In this document: positions 6,697 through 15,514 of the stretch, piece after piece
Layout of the letters: each line of letters begins with the position of its first letter
Position numbering within the stretch: the first letter of the stretch is position 1
Assembly (NCBI RefSeq): GCF_022179725.1
Contig: NZ_BPRC01000004.1
Location: forward strand, 62,001 to 126,000
DNA length: 64,000 nucleotides
Origin: Methylorubrum aminovorans
Lineage (GTDB): Bacteria; Pseudomonadota; Alphaproteobacteria; Rhizobiales; Beijerinckiaceae
Reading direction: 5' to 3'
Translations under genes and position numbers: made by a program
Notes under the pieces: model-generated
What the model was told of the DNA's origin: nothing
The model's input: only the letters and a program-made list of their open reading frames with translations
The model's database searches: none

Positions 6697-7347
6697 ATGC
6701 TCGATTATGCCCAGGCGCGGCGCCTCATGGTCGATTGTCAGCTCCGGACCTTCGACGTGAACGACGTCGCAGTGCTCGACGCCTTCGACTCCGTGCCCCG
6801 TGAGCGCTTCGTCCCGCCGGGCCGCGAGGATTTCGCCTATATCGACCAGACCCTCACCTTCGACGCGGGCGAGGACGGCGTCCGCAGCATGCCGGCCCCG
6901 ATGGTGCTGGCCCGCATGATCCAGGCTCTTAAGATCCGCCCCGGCACCCGCGCCCTCGATGTCGGCACCGGCTATGGCTACGGCGCGGCGATTCTCGCCC
7001 GCCTCGGCGCCGAAGTCGTCGCTCTCGAATCCGCCGCCGATCTCGCCGGCGCCGCCCGTGAGCGCCTCGGCGAGTGCGCCGATCTGGTCCAGGGTGCCCT
7101 GACCGCCCCGGTCAAGGGCGGGCCGTTCGATGCGATCCTGGTCGAGGGCCGCGTCGAGGTCCGGCCGCAGGCCCTGCTCGACCAACTGGCCGATGACGGC
7201 CGCCTCGTCTGCGTGCTCGGTCCTCACCGGAACGCCAAGGCGACCCTGTTCGTGCGGGCCGGTGACGCCTTCGGGTCGCGCGCGCTGTTCGACGCGTCGC
7301 TGCCCGCCCTCAAAAGCTTCGCGACCGAGCCCGGCTTCGCATTCTGA
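6697..7347 (+). CDS. protein-L-isoaspartate O-methyltransferase-like SAM methyltransferase
   Basis: This 216-residue protein has the PIMT layout: an N-terminal helical cap (MLDYAQARRLMVDCQLRTFD, PRERFVPPG), a substrate loop and a Rossmann methyltransferase fold with motif I at about residues 88-100 (ALDVGTGYGYGAAILARLG) followed by VVALE. In classical Pcm the loop before motif I reads GQTISQP; here it is RSMPAPMV, so isoaspartate repair activity is doubtful. Genes of this type sit directly upstream of tolC in many alphaproteobacteria, as here, and may modify another target. ATG at 6697 is supported by AGGGAA. Confidence 0.8.
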   Translation: MLDYAQARRLMVDCQLRTFDVNDVAVLDAFDSVPRERFVPPGREDFAYIDQTLTFDAGEDGVRSMPAPMVLARMIQALKIRPGTRALDVGTGYGYGAAILARLGAEVVALESAADLAGAARERLGECADLVQGALTAPVKGGPFDAILVEGRVEVRPQALLDQLADDGRLVCVLGPHRNAKATLFVRAGDAFGSRALFDASLPALKSFATEPGFAF

Positions 7348-7774
7348 GCCGGAGCGTCTCGCGCCTGCCGAGCCGCTGCAGATCGGGCGATTCGTACCCG
7401 AAACGCCCCTTACGCATGCCATCGCGAAACGCCCGGCCGCGCGCCGCGGCGAGGGGCCGGCTTGCGCCCCCGCGCATCTCTGTTGGCGATGAGGGATTAA
7501 GCCCGCGGAGGTGTCGCTTTTTTGAGGCACCCGACGCCAATCCGACGCCGCGCTGCGGGAATCTCTGTCGCTGACCGCTCAAGCTCGGCTACTCTGTCGC
7601 ACGAGGCGGGCTGACCCTTCCAACGCACGGGCGTGCATGCGGCACCCCTGTCGCGACCCTCACGGAAAGGGCTGCCCCGCAGATGTCCGGAAGGACAGAT
7701 GCGGCGGCGGCGGACCGGGCGGGCACGGCGGTGCGACGGTACGGTAAATCGAGAAACCGCAAGGGCTGATCGAC
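7348..7774. other. 427-nt gap before tolC
   Basis: Both strands contain only weak, compositionally biased frames. The region presumably carries the tolC promoter, but no confident element is visible. Confidence 0.4.
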
Positions 7775-9172
7775 GTGAAAGAACGCAACCCTGCGGCGCG
7801 GTCCGCGCTCCGGCTGGCTGGTGCCGTTGCATCGGTACTGGTCGTGGCCTGTCCGGCCGCCGCTGAGACCCTTGAGAGCGCGCTGTCGCGCGCCTACCAG
7901 GCGAACCCGGCGCTGAACGCGGCGCGGGCGAACCTGCGGGCGACCGATGAGGATGTGAACCGGTTCCAGGCCGGCTACCGGCCCAACGCGGCGATCTCCG
8001 CCGATATCGGCGTTCAGCAATTCCAGGGTTCGGTCTCCGGCGTGCAGATCAACGGCCGCCGCGGACTGACCGTGCCCGGCGGCGCCGGCCTGACGGTGAA
8101 CCAGAACCTGTTCGACGGCTTTCAGACGGACAACCGGGTCCGGGCGGCCGAATCGACCGTGCTCGGGACGCGCGAGGGCCTGCGCCAGACCGAGATGAAC
8201 ACGCTGTTCAACGCGGCCCAGGCCTACATGAACGTTCTGAGCGACACGGCGACGCTCGAACTGCAGCGCAACAACGTCGAGGTGCTCGAGGAGCAGCTCC
8301 GCCAGACCCGCGACCGCTTCAACGTCGGCGAGGTGACCCGCACCGACGTCGCCCAGGCCGAGGCGCGCCTCGCCGGCGCGCGCTCGCAGGTCAGCGCAGC
8401 GGAGGCGGCGCTCCGCGCCTCGATCGGCATCTTCCGTCAGATCATCGGCGTCGAGCCGCGCCAGCTCGCGCCCGGCCGACCGCTCGACCGCTACGTGCCC
8501 GGCTCGCTCGATCAGGCGATCCTGATCGGTCTGAAGGAGCACCCGCAGATCCTGTCCTCGCTGCACGCCGTCGACGTGGCAGAGCTGCAGGTGAAGGTGG
8601 CCGAGGGTGCCCTCTACCCGCAGGCACAGGTCACCGGCGCTGTGCAGCAGCGTTACGATCAGCAATTCCCCGGCGACAACGGCGTCACCGCCTCGATCGT
8701 CGGCCGGGTGAACATCCCGCTCTATCAGGGCGGCGGCGAGTACGCGGCGATCCGGCAGGCCAAGGAGAATGTCGGGCGCGCCCGTCTCATCGCCGATCAG
8801 GATCGCGACACCATCCGCGCCTCGATCGTGCGGACCTGGGGCAACCTCGAAGCCTCGAAGGCGCAGGTGATCGCCTCGCAGGCCCAGGTCCAGGCCAACG
8901 AGGTGGCGCTGAACGGCGTGCGCGAGGAGGCCCGCGTCGGCCAGCGCACCACCCTCGACGTGCTCAACGCGCAGCAGGAACTGCTCTCGGCCCGCGTCGC
9001 CCTGATCCGCGCGCAACGCGATCGCGTGGTCAATTCCTACGACGTGGTCCAGGCGGTCGGCCGTCTCACCGTGCGCTTCACCAGCCTGCCGGTCACCCCC
9101 TACAGCTCCCGCGAGCACCTCGATCAGGTTCGGGATCTCTGGTTCGGCGTGCGCACGCCCGACGGGCGCTGA
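7775..9172 (+). CDS. tolC: TolC-family outer-membrane efflux/secretion channel
   Basis: The 465-residue product carries a signal peptide (about residues 1-30, ending CPAAAE) and then the duplicated outer-membrane efflux protein repeats: ETLESALSRAYQANPALNAA, long coiled-coil helices with NVEVLEEQLRQTRDRFNVGE and, in the second half, EEARVGQRTTLDVLNAQQEL. The protein should trimerise into an outer-membrane beta barrel with a periplasmic tunnel and serve type I secretion and RND pumps made elsewhere. Length fits the family. The GTG at 7775 has a weak SD. popZ follows after 124 nt. Confidence 0.9.
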   Translation: MKERNPAARSALRLAGAVASVLVVACPAAAETLESALSRAYQANPALNAARANLRATDEDVNRFQAGYRPNAAISADIGVQQFQGSVSGVQINGRRGLTVPGGAGLTVNQNLFDGFQTDNRVRAAESTVLGTREGLRQTEMNTLFNAAQAYMNVLSDTATLELQRNNVEVLEEQLRQTRDRFNVGEVTRTDVAQAEARLAGARSQVSAAEAALRASIGIFRQIIGVEPRQLAPGRPLDRYVPGSLDQAILIGLKEHPQILSSLHAVDVAELQVKVAEGALYPQAQVTGAVQQRYDQQFPGDNGVTASIVGRVNIPLYQGGGEYAAIRQAKENVGRARLIADQDRDTIRASIVRTWGNLEASKAQVIASQAQVQANEVALNGVREEARVGQRTTLDVLNAQQELLSARVALIRAQRDRVVNSYDVVQAVGRLTVRFTSLPVTPYSSREHLDQVRDLWFGVRTPDGR

Positions 9173-9296
9173 CGGACGCGTGCGGGCGGCGTTTTCCTGT
9201 TGGCCGGCGGCGGACCAAGGTTGATGCCGGGTGAGGCGATGAAATAGTTCGTTAACCTCATCGTCGTCTTGTCAATCGTCACCGAGTATCGTCCCG

Positions 9297-9902
9297 ATGA
9301 GCGCAGCGAGCCCTAAGGTTCAGGACAAGACGCAGGAACCCTCCATGGAGGAGATCCTGGCTTCGATCCGCCGCATCATCGCCGACGATCAGGCCCCGAA
9401 GCCGGCCGAAGTCGAGCCGGCGCCGCCCCCGCGGGCTCCGCCGCCGCCGGAAGAGGACGATGTGCTCGACCTTGCCGAGGTCGCCGAGCCGCTGCGCAAG
9501 CCCGAGCCGAAGCCCGATCCCATGGGCTTCGATATCCCCGAGATCGATTTCCGGATGCCGGACTTCGGGCCGGAACCCGAGCCCGTTTTCGAGGCCTCCA
9601 AGCCGGATCCCTTCGACTTCGAGCCCGAGCCCGTCCCCGCTCCGAAAGTGAGCGAGCGGATCCGCGCGGCGGTCGAGGAGGAAGCGACGGAGCGGCTGGT
9701 CTCGTCGCGCACGGTCGAGAGCGTCGGACAGAACTTCCAGCTCCTGGCTCAGACGGTGCTGTCGCAGAACGCCCGCACGCTGGAGGATCTCGTGCAGGAG
9801 ATGCTGCGGCCGATGCTGAAGAGCTGGCTCGACGACAACCTTCCGCTGATGGTCGAGCGGCTGGTGCGCGTCGAGATCGAACGGGTCGCCCGCGGACGCT
9901 GA
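9297..9902 (+). CDS. popZ: polar organizing protein PopZ (DUF2497)
   Basis: PopZ self-assembles at cell poles and anchors the ParB-parS centromere complex. The 201-residue product has the diagnostic order: an N-terminal helix SMEEILASIRRIIADD (residues 16-31), a long acidic Pro-rich linker (PEPEPVFEASKPDPFDFEPE), and a C-terminal oligomerisation region with LEDLVQEMLRPMLKSWLDD and LMVERLVRVEIERVARG. The position just upstream of valS is conserved in Rhizobiales. The linker probably tunes condensate fluidity. ATG at 9297. Confidence 0.9.
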   Translation: MSAASPKVQDKTQEPSMEEILASIRRIIADDQAPKPAEVEPAPPPRAPPPPEEDDVLDLAEVAEPLRKPEPKPDPMGFDIPEIDFRMPDFGPEPEPVFEASKPDPFDFEPEPVPAPKVSERIRAAVEEEATERLVSSRTVESVGQNFQLLAQTVLSQNARTLEDLVQEMLRPMLKSWLDDNLPLMVERLVRVEIERVARGR

Positions 9903-10034
9903 CCTCTCCACGGCCGCTGGCGGAGCGGACGAACCCCGGCCGAAACGGGCCGACGGTTGACGGCGGCACCGTGGCGGGCCGATAGCGACGGCGACATTGT
10001 TTCCAGAACGCCGTCTCGAAAAGCCCGCCCGCCC

Positions 10035-12755
10035 ATGATGGACAAGACCTTCGACCCCGCCGCCGTCGAGGCGCGCGTCTCCACGGCCTGGGAAGAGGGC
10101 CAGGCCTTCCGCGCCGGCCGTCCCGAGCGGGCCGGCGCCGAGCCCTTCAGCATCGTGATCCCGCCGCCGAACGTGACGGGCTCGCTGCATATGGGCCACG
10201 CCCTCAACAACACGATCCAGGACATCGTCGTCCGCTTCGAGCGGATGCGGGGGCGCGACGTGCTGTGGCAGCCGGGCACGGATCACGCCGGCATCGCCAC
10301 GCAGATGGTGGTCGAGCGGCGGCTGGCAGAAACGCAGCAGCCCGGTCGACGCGAACTCGGCCGCGAAGAGTTCCTGCGCCGGGTCTGGGCCTGGAAGGAG
10401 GAGTCGGGCGGGACGATCATCGGCCAGCTCAAGCGGCTCGGCGCCTCCTGCGACTGGTCGCGCGAGCGCTTCACCATGGATGAGGGTTTGAGCCGCGCCG
10501 TGCTCAAGACCTTCGTCGACCTGCACGCGCAGGGGCTGATCTACCGCGACAAGCGCCTCGTGAACTGGGACCCGAAGTTCCAGACGGCGATCTCGGACCT
10601 CGAAGTCCAGCAGATCGAGGTGAAGGGCCATCTCTGGCACTTCGACTATCCGGTCGTGGACGAGGCTGGCGCCGAGACGGGCGCGGTCATCACGGTGGCC
10701 ACCACGCGCCCCGAGACGATGCTGGGCGACACGGCGGTCGCGGTCCATCCGGACGATGAGCGCTACCGTGACCTCGTGGGGAAACGCGTTCGGCTGCCGC
10801 TGGTCAATCGGCTGATCCCGATCGTCGCCGACGCGTATTCCGATCCGGAGAAGGGGACGGGTGCGGTCAAGATCACCCCGGCCCACGATTTCAACGACTT
10901 CGAGGTCGGGCGCCGCGCCGGGTGCCGGCCGATCAACGTGCTCGATGCCGAGGCGCGGATCCAGATCGCCGGCAATGCCGACTTCCTGGAAGGCGCCGCC
11001 CCGGAGGCTGCCGCGCTGGCGCTCGACGGCCTCGACCGGTTTGAGGCCCGCAAAACGGTCGTTGCCCTGATGGAGGAGCGCGGCCTGCTGCGTGCGGTCG
11101 AGCCGAACACCCACGCGGTGCCGCACGGCGACCGCTCGGGCGCGGTGATCGAGCCCTACCTGACTGATCAGTGGTACGTGAACGTCAAGCCGCTGGCCGA
11201 GCGCGCGCTCCAGGCGGTGCGCGACGGCAAGACCCGCTTCGTGCCGGACAACTACGAAAAGATCTTCTTCCAGTGGCTGGAGAACATCGAGCCGTGGTGC
11301 GTCTCGCGCCAGCTCTGGTGGGGCCACCAGATCCCGGTCTGGTACGATGCGGAGGGTGGCATCTTCGTCGCCGAAAGCGAGGCGGAGGCGCTCGCGCAGG
11401 CCAAGGCCAAGCACGGCCGTGAGGTCGCGCTGACCCGCGACCCCGACGTGCTCGACACGTGGTTCTCCTCCGCGCTCTGGCCGTTCTCGACGCTCGGCTG
11501 GCCGGACAAGACACCGGATCTGGCCCGCTTCTACCCCACCAACACCCTGGTGACGGGCAAGGACATCATCTTCTTCTGGGTTGCCCGGATGATGATGATG
11601 GGCCTGCACCTCACCGATCAGGCGCCGTTCGACACCGTCTACCTGCACACCCTCGTCCGCGACGAGAAGGGTGCGAAGATGTCGAAGTCGAAGGGCAACG
11701 TGGTCGATCCGGTCGATCTGATCGACCGTTTCGGCGCGGATGCCCTGCGCTTCACGCTCGCCGCGCTTGCCGCCCCCGGCCGCGACATCAAGCTCGGTCC
11801 CCAGCGGGTCGAGAGCTACCGCAACTTCGCGACCAAGCTCTGGAACGCGGCGCGCTTTGCTGAGATGAACGGCTGCGCGCTCAAGGCCGATTTCCGACCC
11901 GAAACGGTCAAGGAGACGCTCAACGCCTGGGCGCTCACCGAGGCCGCCAAGGCCGTGGCGGAGGTGGCGCAGGGCATCACGGTCTACCGCTTCAACGATG
12001 CGGCGGCCGCCGCCTACCGCTTCGTCTGGAACGTGTTCTGCGACTGGTATCTCGAACTCGCCAAGCCAGTGCTCCAGGGCGAGGGCGTCGATCCGGCGGC
12101 GCGGGCCGAGACGCAAGCCACGGTCGCCTTCCTGATCGACCAGATCGCCAAGCTGCTGCACCCGTTCATGCCCTTCCTCACGGAGGAGCTGTGGGCAATC
12201 AAGGGCGAGGCGCTGCCGACCCAGCGCGGCCTGCTCGCGCTCGAATCCTGGCCGGAGCTGTCGGCCTATCAGAACGCGCAGGCCGAGGCCGAGATCGGCT
12301 GGCTCGTCGATCTGATCTCCGAGATCCGCTCGGCCCGCTCCGAGACCAACGTGCCCGCCGGCGCCCAGATTCCGCTCGTGCTGGTCGGTGCCGACGAGAG
12401 CGTCCGCGCCCGGGTCGAGCGCTGGAGCGAGACCCTGACCCGGCTTGCCCGGCTCTCCGAGATCGGCTTCGCCGAGGCCGCACCGAAGAACGCGGTCCAG
12501 CTCCTCGTGCGCGGCAGCGTGGCGGCCCTTCCGTTGGAGGGCATCGTCGATCTCGCGGCCGAGGTCGCACGCCTGAAGAAGGAGGCGGGCAAGGCACGGA
12601 CGGAGATCGGCAAGATCGAGGGCAAGCTCGGCAATGCCGACTTCCTCGCCCGCGCCCCGGAAGAGGTGGTGGACGAGCAGCGCGAGCGCCGCGACGCGGA
12701 AGCCGCCCGGCTCGCCAAGATCGAGGAAGCCCTGGCCCGCCTCAGCGACGCATGA
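10035..12755 (+). CDS. valS: valyl-tRNA synthetase
   Basis: It charges tRNA-Val and edits mischarged threonine. The 906-residue class I enzyme shows the HIGH-type motif in PPPNVTGSLHMGHALNN (about residues 44-60), the CP1 editing domain with TVATTRPETMLGDTAVAVHP, KMSKSKGNVVDPVD near residue 548, the anticodon-binding helical domain and a C-terminal coiled-coil arm (EVARLKKEAGKARTEIGKIE). Length is normal for the short bacterial form. ATG at 10035 is chosen; a second ATG follows at once. Its stop overlaps the start of the next gene (ATGA). Confidence 0.95.
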   Translation: MMDKTFDPAAVEARVSTAWEEGQAFRAGRPERAGAEPFSIVIPPPNVTGSLHMGHALNNTIQDIVVRFERMRGRDVLWQPGTDHAGIATQMVVERRLAETQQPGRRELGREEFLRRVWAWKEESGGTIIGQLKRLGASCDWSRERFTMDEGLSRAVLKTFVDLHAQGLIYRDKRLVNWDPKFQTAISDLEVQQIEVKGHLWHFDYPVVDEAGAETGAVITVATTRPETMLGDTAVAVHPDDERYRDLVGKRVRLPLVNRLIPIVADAYSDPEKGTGAVKITPAHDFNDFEVGRRAGCRPINVLDAEARIQIAGNADFLEGAAPEAAALALDGLDRFEARKTVVALMEERGLLRAVEPNTHAVPHGDRSGAVIEPYLTDQWYVNVKPLAERALQAVRDGKTRFVPDNYEKIFFQWLENIEPWCVSRQLWWGHQIPVWYDAEGGIFVAESEAEALAQAKAKHGREVALTRDPDVLDTWFSSALWPFSTLGWPDKTPDLARFYPTNTLVTGKDIIFFWVARMMMMGLHLTDQAPFDTVYLHTLVRDEKGAKMSKSKGNVVDPVDLIDRFGADALRFTLAALAAPGRDIKLGPQRVESYRNFATKLWNAARFAEMNGCALKADFRPETVKETLNAWALTEAAKAVAEVAQGITVYRFNDAAAAAYRFVWNVFCDWYLELAKPVLQGEGVDPAARAETQATVAFLIDQIAKLLHPFMPFLTEELWAIKGEALPTQRGLLALESWPELSAYQNAQAEAEIGWLVDLISEIRSARSETNVPAGAQIPLVLVGADESVRARVERWSETLTRLARLSEIGFAEAAPKNAVQLLVRGSVAALPLEGIVDLAAEVARLKKEAGKARTEIGKIEGKLGNADFLARAPEEVVDEQRERRDAEAARLAKIEEALARLSDA

Positions 12756-13489
12756 AGGGGCTGCGGCGGCTCGCTCTGGCGCTTGCCGGGCTGGCTGCGG
12801 CCCTTCTCGCGCTCACGCTCTGGACGGCGCGACCGAGCGATCCGAGCCTCTACCCGTCGTCCGGCCCAAATACGGAAGCGGTCTTCCTTGTCAGCCACGG
12901 CTGGCATTCGGGCCTCGTCCTGCGCCGCGAGAGCCTGACGGGGGAGGGCGCGGGCGCGGCTCTGCGCAACATCGCCATCCGCTTTCGCGCCTACGATGCA
13001 GTCGAGTTCGGATGGGGCGAGGCGCGCTTCTACCAGGCAACGCCGACCCTCGCCGCCTTCGATTGGCGGCTCGCCCTCTCGGCCCTGTTCACGCCCGGCG
13101 GGAGCGACGGGGTGATTCAGGTTGTCGGGCTCGCGAGGCCCGTTCGCGCGAGTTTCCCGCAAGCCGACATCGTCCCGGTCTCGCTGTCGCAACAAGGATT
13201 CGCCCGGCTCCTCGCCCGCCTCGACGGCGGCTTTCGCTTGGCTGACGGCCAGCCTGCCGACCTCGGACCGGGGCTCTACGGCCCGAGCCTGTTCTACGCG
13301 GGGGAGGAGCGCTTTTCGTACAGCAATGTCTGCAATCACTGGGTGGCCGGTCTCTTGAACGCCGCGGGGTTGCCGATCACCCCGGTGCTCGACACGCACC
13401 CGGCCGGCCTGCTCTCAGACCTGCGCTGGCGGGCCGGCCTGAAGATCATGGAGCGTGCTCCCGCCGAGCCGGACCTGTCCAAACCGTAA
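12752..13489 (+). CDS. DUF2459 (TIGR02117-like) membrane-anchored protein
   Basis: The 245-residue protein begins with a hydrophobic signal-anchor (about residues 4-26, RRLALALAGLAAALLALTLW) and continues outside the cytoplasm. Conserved DUF2459 stretches are visible: VFLVSHGWHSGLVL, YDAVEFGWGEARFYQ and SNVCNHWVAGLL. The invariant His, Trp and Cys/Asn/His residues look catalytic, and the fold recalls NlpC/P60- or LRAT-like hydrolases, but no activity is established. Translation is coupled to valS by a 4-nt ATGA overlap, which is unlikely to reflect shared function. Confidence 0.75.
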   Translation: MKGLRRLALALAGLAAALLALTLWTARPSDPSLYPSSGPNTEAVFLVSHGWHSGLVLRRESLTGEGAGAALRNIAIRFRAYDAVEFGWGEARFYQATPTLAAFDWRLALSALFTPGGSDGVIQVVGLARPVRASFPQADIVPVSLSQQGFARLLARLDGGFRLADGQPADLGPGLYGPSLFYAGEERFSYSNVCNHWVAGLLNAAGLPITPVLDTHPAGLLSDLRWRAGLKIMERAPAEPDLSKP

Positions 13490-13605
13490 TCTTCACGCCA
13501 TCCGGCGGTCAGGCTGGCGTCTCTAGGACTCATCCCACGGATCGCTGCCCGATGCCTCGGCATCGAAGGGCAGACGACCCCAAGATTTGTCCGTCGGAGA
13601 AACTC

Positions 13606-15120
13606 ATGACCATGACCGTCCGTCGCCGCGCCTTCGCCTCGGTCGCCGCGGCCGCCCTCGTCGCGGGCGGCGCCGCCGGGTTCGGCCTGACCGAATCCGC
13701 CATGCCGGCCTATGCCCAGGCCCTGCCCAAGACCCCGATCGAAGCCCCCGAGCACCCGCCGGGCTCCTTCGCCAACGTCGTCGACAAGGTGAAGCCCGGC
13801 GTCGTCGCCGTGAAGGTGAAGCTCGACAACAGCCTCGACGATGACGACGACAGCGCGGGCGGCCCCAACATGCAGCAGGTGCCGCCGCAACTGCGCGAGT
13901 TCTTCAAGCGCTTCGGCCAGGGCGGCGGACAAGGTGGACCCGGCGGGCGCGGCATGCCGCAGCGCGGTGAGCGCGGCGCGGTCGGCTCCGGCTTCATCAT
14001 CTCGGCGGACGGCTACGTGGTCACCAACAACCACGTCGTCGACAAGGCCAAGACCGTGCAGGTCACCCTCGACGACAGCCGCACCCTCGACGCCAAGGTG
14101 ATCGGCAAGGACCCCAAGACCGACATCGCGCTCCTGAAGATCACCGAGAGCGGCAGCTACCCCTATGTCCAGTTCGGCAAAGCCGCTCCGCGGGTCGGCG
14201 ACTGGGTCGTGGCGATCGGCAATCCGTTCGGCCTCGGCGGCACCGTGACGGCGGGCATCGTCTCGGCCCGCGGCCGCGACATCGGCGCCGGTCCCTACGA
14301 CGACTTCCTGCAGATCGATGCGCCGATCAACAAGGGCAATTCCGGTGGACCGACCTTCAACGTCAATGGCGAGGTCGTGGGCGTGAACACGGCGATCGCC
14401 TCGCCGTCCGGCGGCTCGGTCGGCCTCGCCTTCGCGATCCCCGCCGAGACGGTGCAGACGGTGGTCGATCAGCTCCGCACCGACGGCAAGGTGGTGCGCG
14501 GCTATCTCGGCGTGCAGGTCCAGCCGGTGACCAAGGACATTGCTGAGGGGCTCGGCCTCGACAAGGCCAAGGGCGCACTGATCGATCACGCCGAGAGCGG
14601 CACGCCGGCCGCCAAGGCCGGGCTGAAGTCGGGCGACGTGATCGAGTCGGTCAACGGCGCGCCGGTCAACGATGCCCGCGACCTGTCGCGGCGCATCGCC
14701 GGCCTCAAGCCCGGCACCGAGGTGAAGCTCGCCTACCTGCGTGGGGGCAAGAGCGACACCGCAACGGTCGAACTCGGCACGCTGCCAAGCGACGGCAAGG
14801 TTGCGAGCCGCGGCGACAGCTCCTCCGGCGGCCAGACCCGGCTCGGCCTGAGCCTGGCGCCGGCCAGCGAAACGGGCCTCGGCGACGAGGGCGTGGCGGT
14901 GATGGATGTCGATCCCGACGGCCCGGCCGCGGCGAAGGGCATCGCGCAGGGCGACGTGATCCTGGATGTTGCCGGGACCAGCGTCTCGAAGCCCTCCGAC
15001 GTTCAGGCCCAGATCCGCGCCGCGGAGTCGAACGGCCGCAAGGCCGTGCTGATGCGCGTGAAGAGCGCCAAGGGCCAGACCCGCTTCGTCGCCGTGTCGC
15101 TCAATAAGAAGGAGGGCTGA
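13606..15120 (+). CDS. degP: periplasmic Do-like serine protease (DegP/HtrA family)
   Basis: It degrades or refolds damaged envelope proteins. The 504-residue product has a signal peptide (about residues 1-36, ending MPAYAQA), a trypsin-like domain with the triad His143 (TNNHVVD), Asp173 (PKTDIALLK) and Ser246 (NKGNSGGP), and two PDZ domains (GYLGVQVQPVTKDIAEGLGL, then the region from about residue 400). A Gly/Met-rich insertion (QGGGQGGPGGRGMPQRGERG) in the N-terminal part matches the LA-loop position. ATG at 13606 follows GGAGAA. A strong terminator follows. DegQ-type naming is equally possible. Confidence 0.9.
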   Translation: MTMTVRRRAFASVAAAALVAGGAAGFGLTESAMPAYAQALPKTPIEAPEHPPGSFANVVDKVKPGVVAVKVKLDNSLDDDDDSAGGPNMQQVPPQLREFFKRFGQGGGQGGPGGRGMPQRGERGAVGSGFIISADGYVVTNNHVVDKAKTVQVTLDDSRTLDAKVIGKDPKTDIALLKITESGSYPYVQFGKAAPRVGDWVVAIGNPFGLGGTVTAGIVSARGRDIGAGPYDDFLQIDAPINKGNSGGPTFNVNGEVVGVNTAIASPSGGSVGLAFAIPAETVQTVVDQLRTDGKVVRGYLGVQVQPVTKDIAEGLGLDKAKGALIDHAESGTPAAKAGLKSGDVIESVNGAPVNDARDLSRRIAGLKPGTEVKLAYLRGGKSDTATVELGTLPSDGKVASRGDSSSGGQTRLGLSLAPASETGLGDEGVAVMDVDPDGPAAAKGIAQGDVILDVAGTSVSKPSDVQAQIRAAESNGRKAVLMRVKSAKGQTRFVAVSLNKKEG

Positions 15121-15187
15121 CCTTTCGCTTGTTCCGGCGGAACCGTTTCGGCTCCGCCGCCTTTCCTCAGTCGATCCCCTCAACTTC

Positions 15188-15215
15188 GCGCCCGCTCCTT
15201 GAGCGGGCGCTTTTT
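15188..15215 (+). terminator. Rho-independent terminator of degP
   Basis: GCGCCCGCTC (15188-15197) pairs perfectly with GAGCGGGCGC (15201-15210) around a 3-nt loop, followed by TTTTT (15211-15215). Confidence 0.85.
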
Positions 15216-15514
15216 CGTTCTCGCCCGCGCCTCGCGTGTCACGGGCGACAGACCCTCGCCTCGAACGCGTTCGATGGCTCGAATGGGGTGGAGGCTAAGC
15301 TGACTTTCCGACCTGCACAGCGCAATCTATCGTCAGCGCAATTGAAAAATGCCGTTCGGGTCTCTGGCAATCTCTCAGGTTGCGCAGCCATCCTGAGGTA
15401 TTATCCGCATCTTTATCATGCGATTGCATCATTTTTCAGCCCTTATGGTCATATGTTAATCGGGCGGAAAGACGGAGATGGACACAATCCAATCAACCTC
15501 AATTGATTGGCGGC
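15216..15514. other. AT-rich leader region of the chemoreceptor gene
   Basis: About 300 nt without a gene, and unusually AT-rich for this window from roughly 15330 to 15510 (for example TTTATCATGCGATTGCATC and CATATGTTAATC). It presumably contains the chemoreceptor promoter. Confidence 0.45.
15489..15510. promoter_or_regulatory. 8-bp inverted repeat at the chemoreceptor start
   Basis: CCAATCAA (15489-15496) and TTGATTGG (15503-15510) are perfect inverted copies, 6 nt apart, ending 4 nt before the ATG at 15515. In RNA this hairpin would cover the ribosome-binding region; in DNA it could be an operator. Confidence 0.35.

Noticed and set aside
9279-12161. 960-codon open frame on the minus strand opposite popZ and valS
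   Set aside because: It is a GC-driven shadow: the plus strand carries clear valS and popZ motifs, and the antisense product has no recognisable domain.
13606-15120. Gly-rich insertion in the DegP-type protease as a frameshift
   Set aside because: The frame is continuous through the catalytic Ser and both PDZ domains, and a flexible loop at this place is normal for the family.
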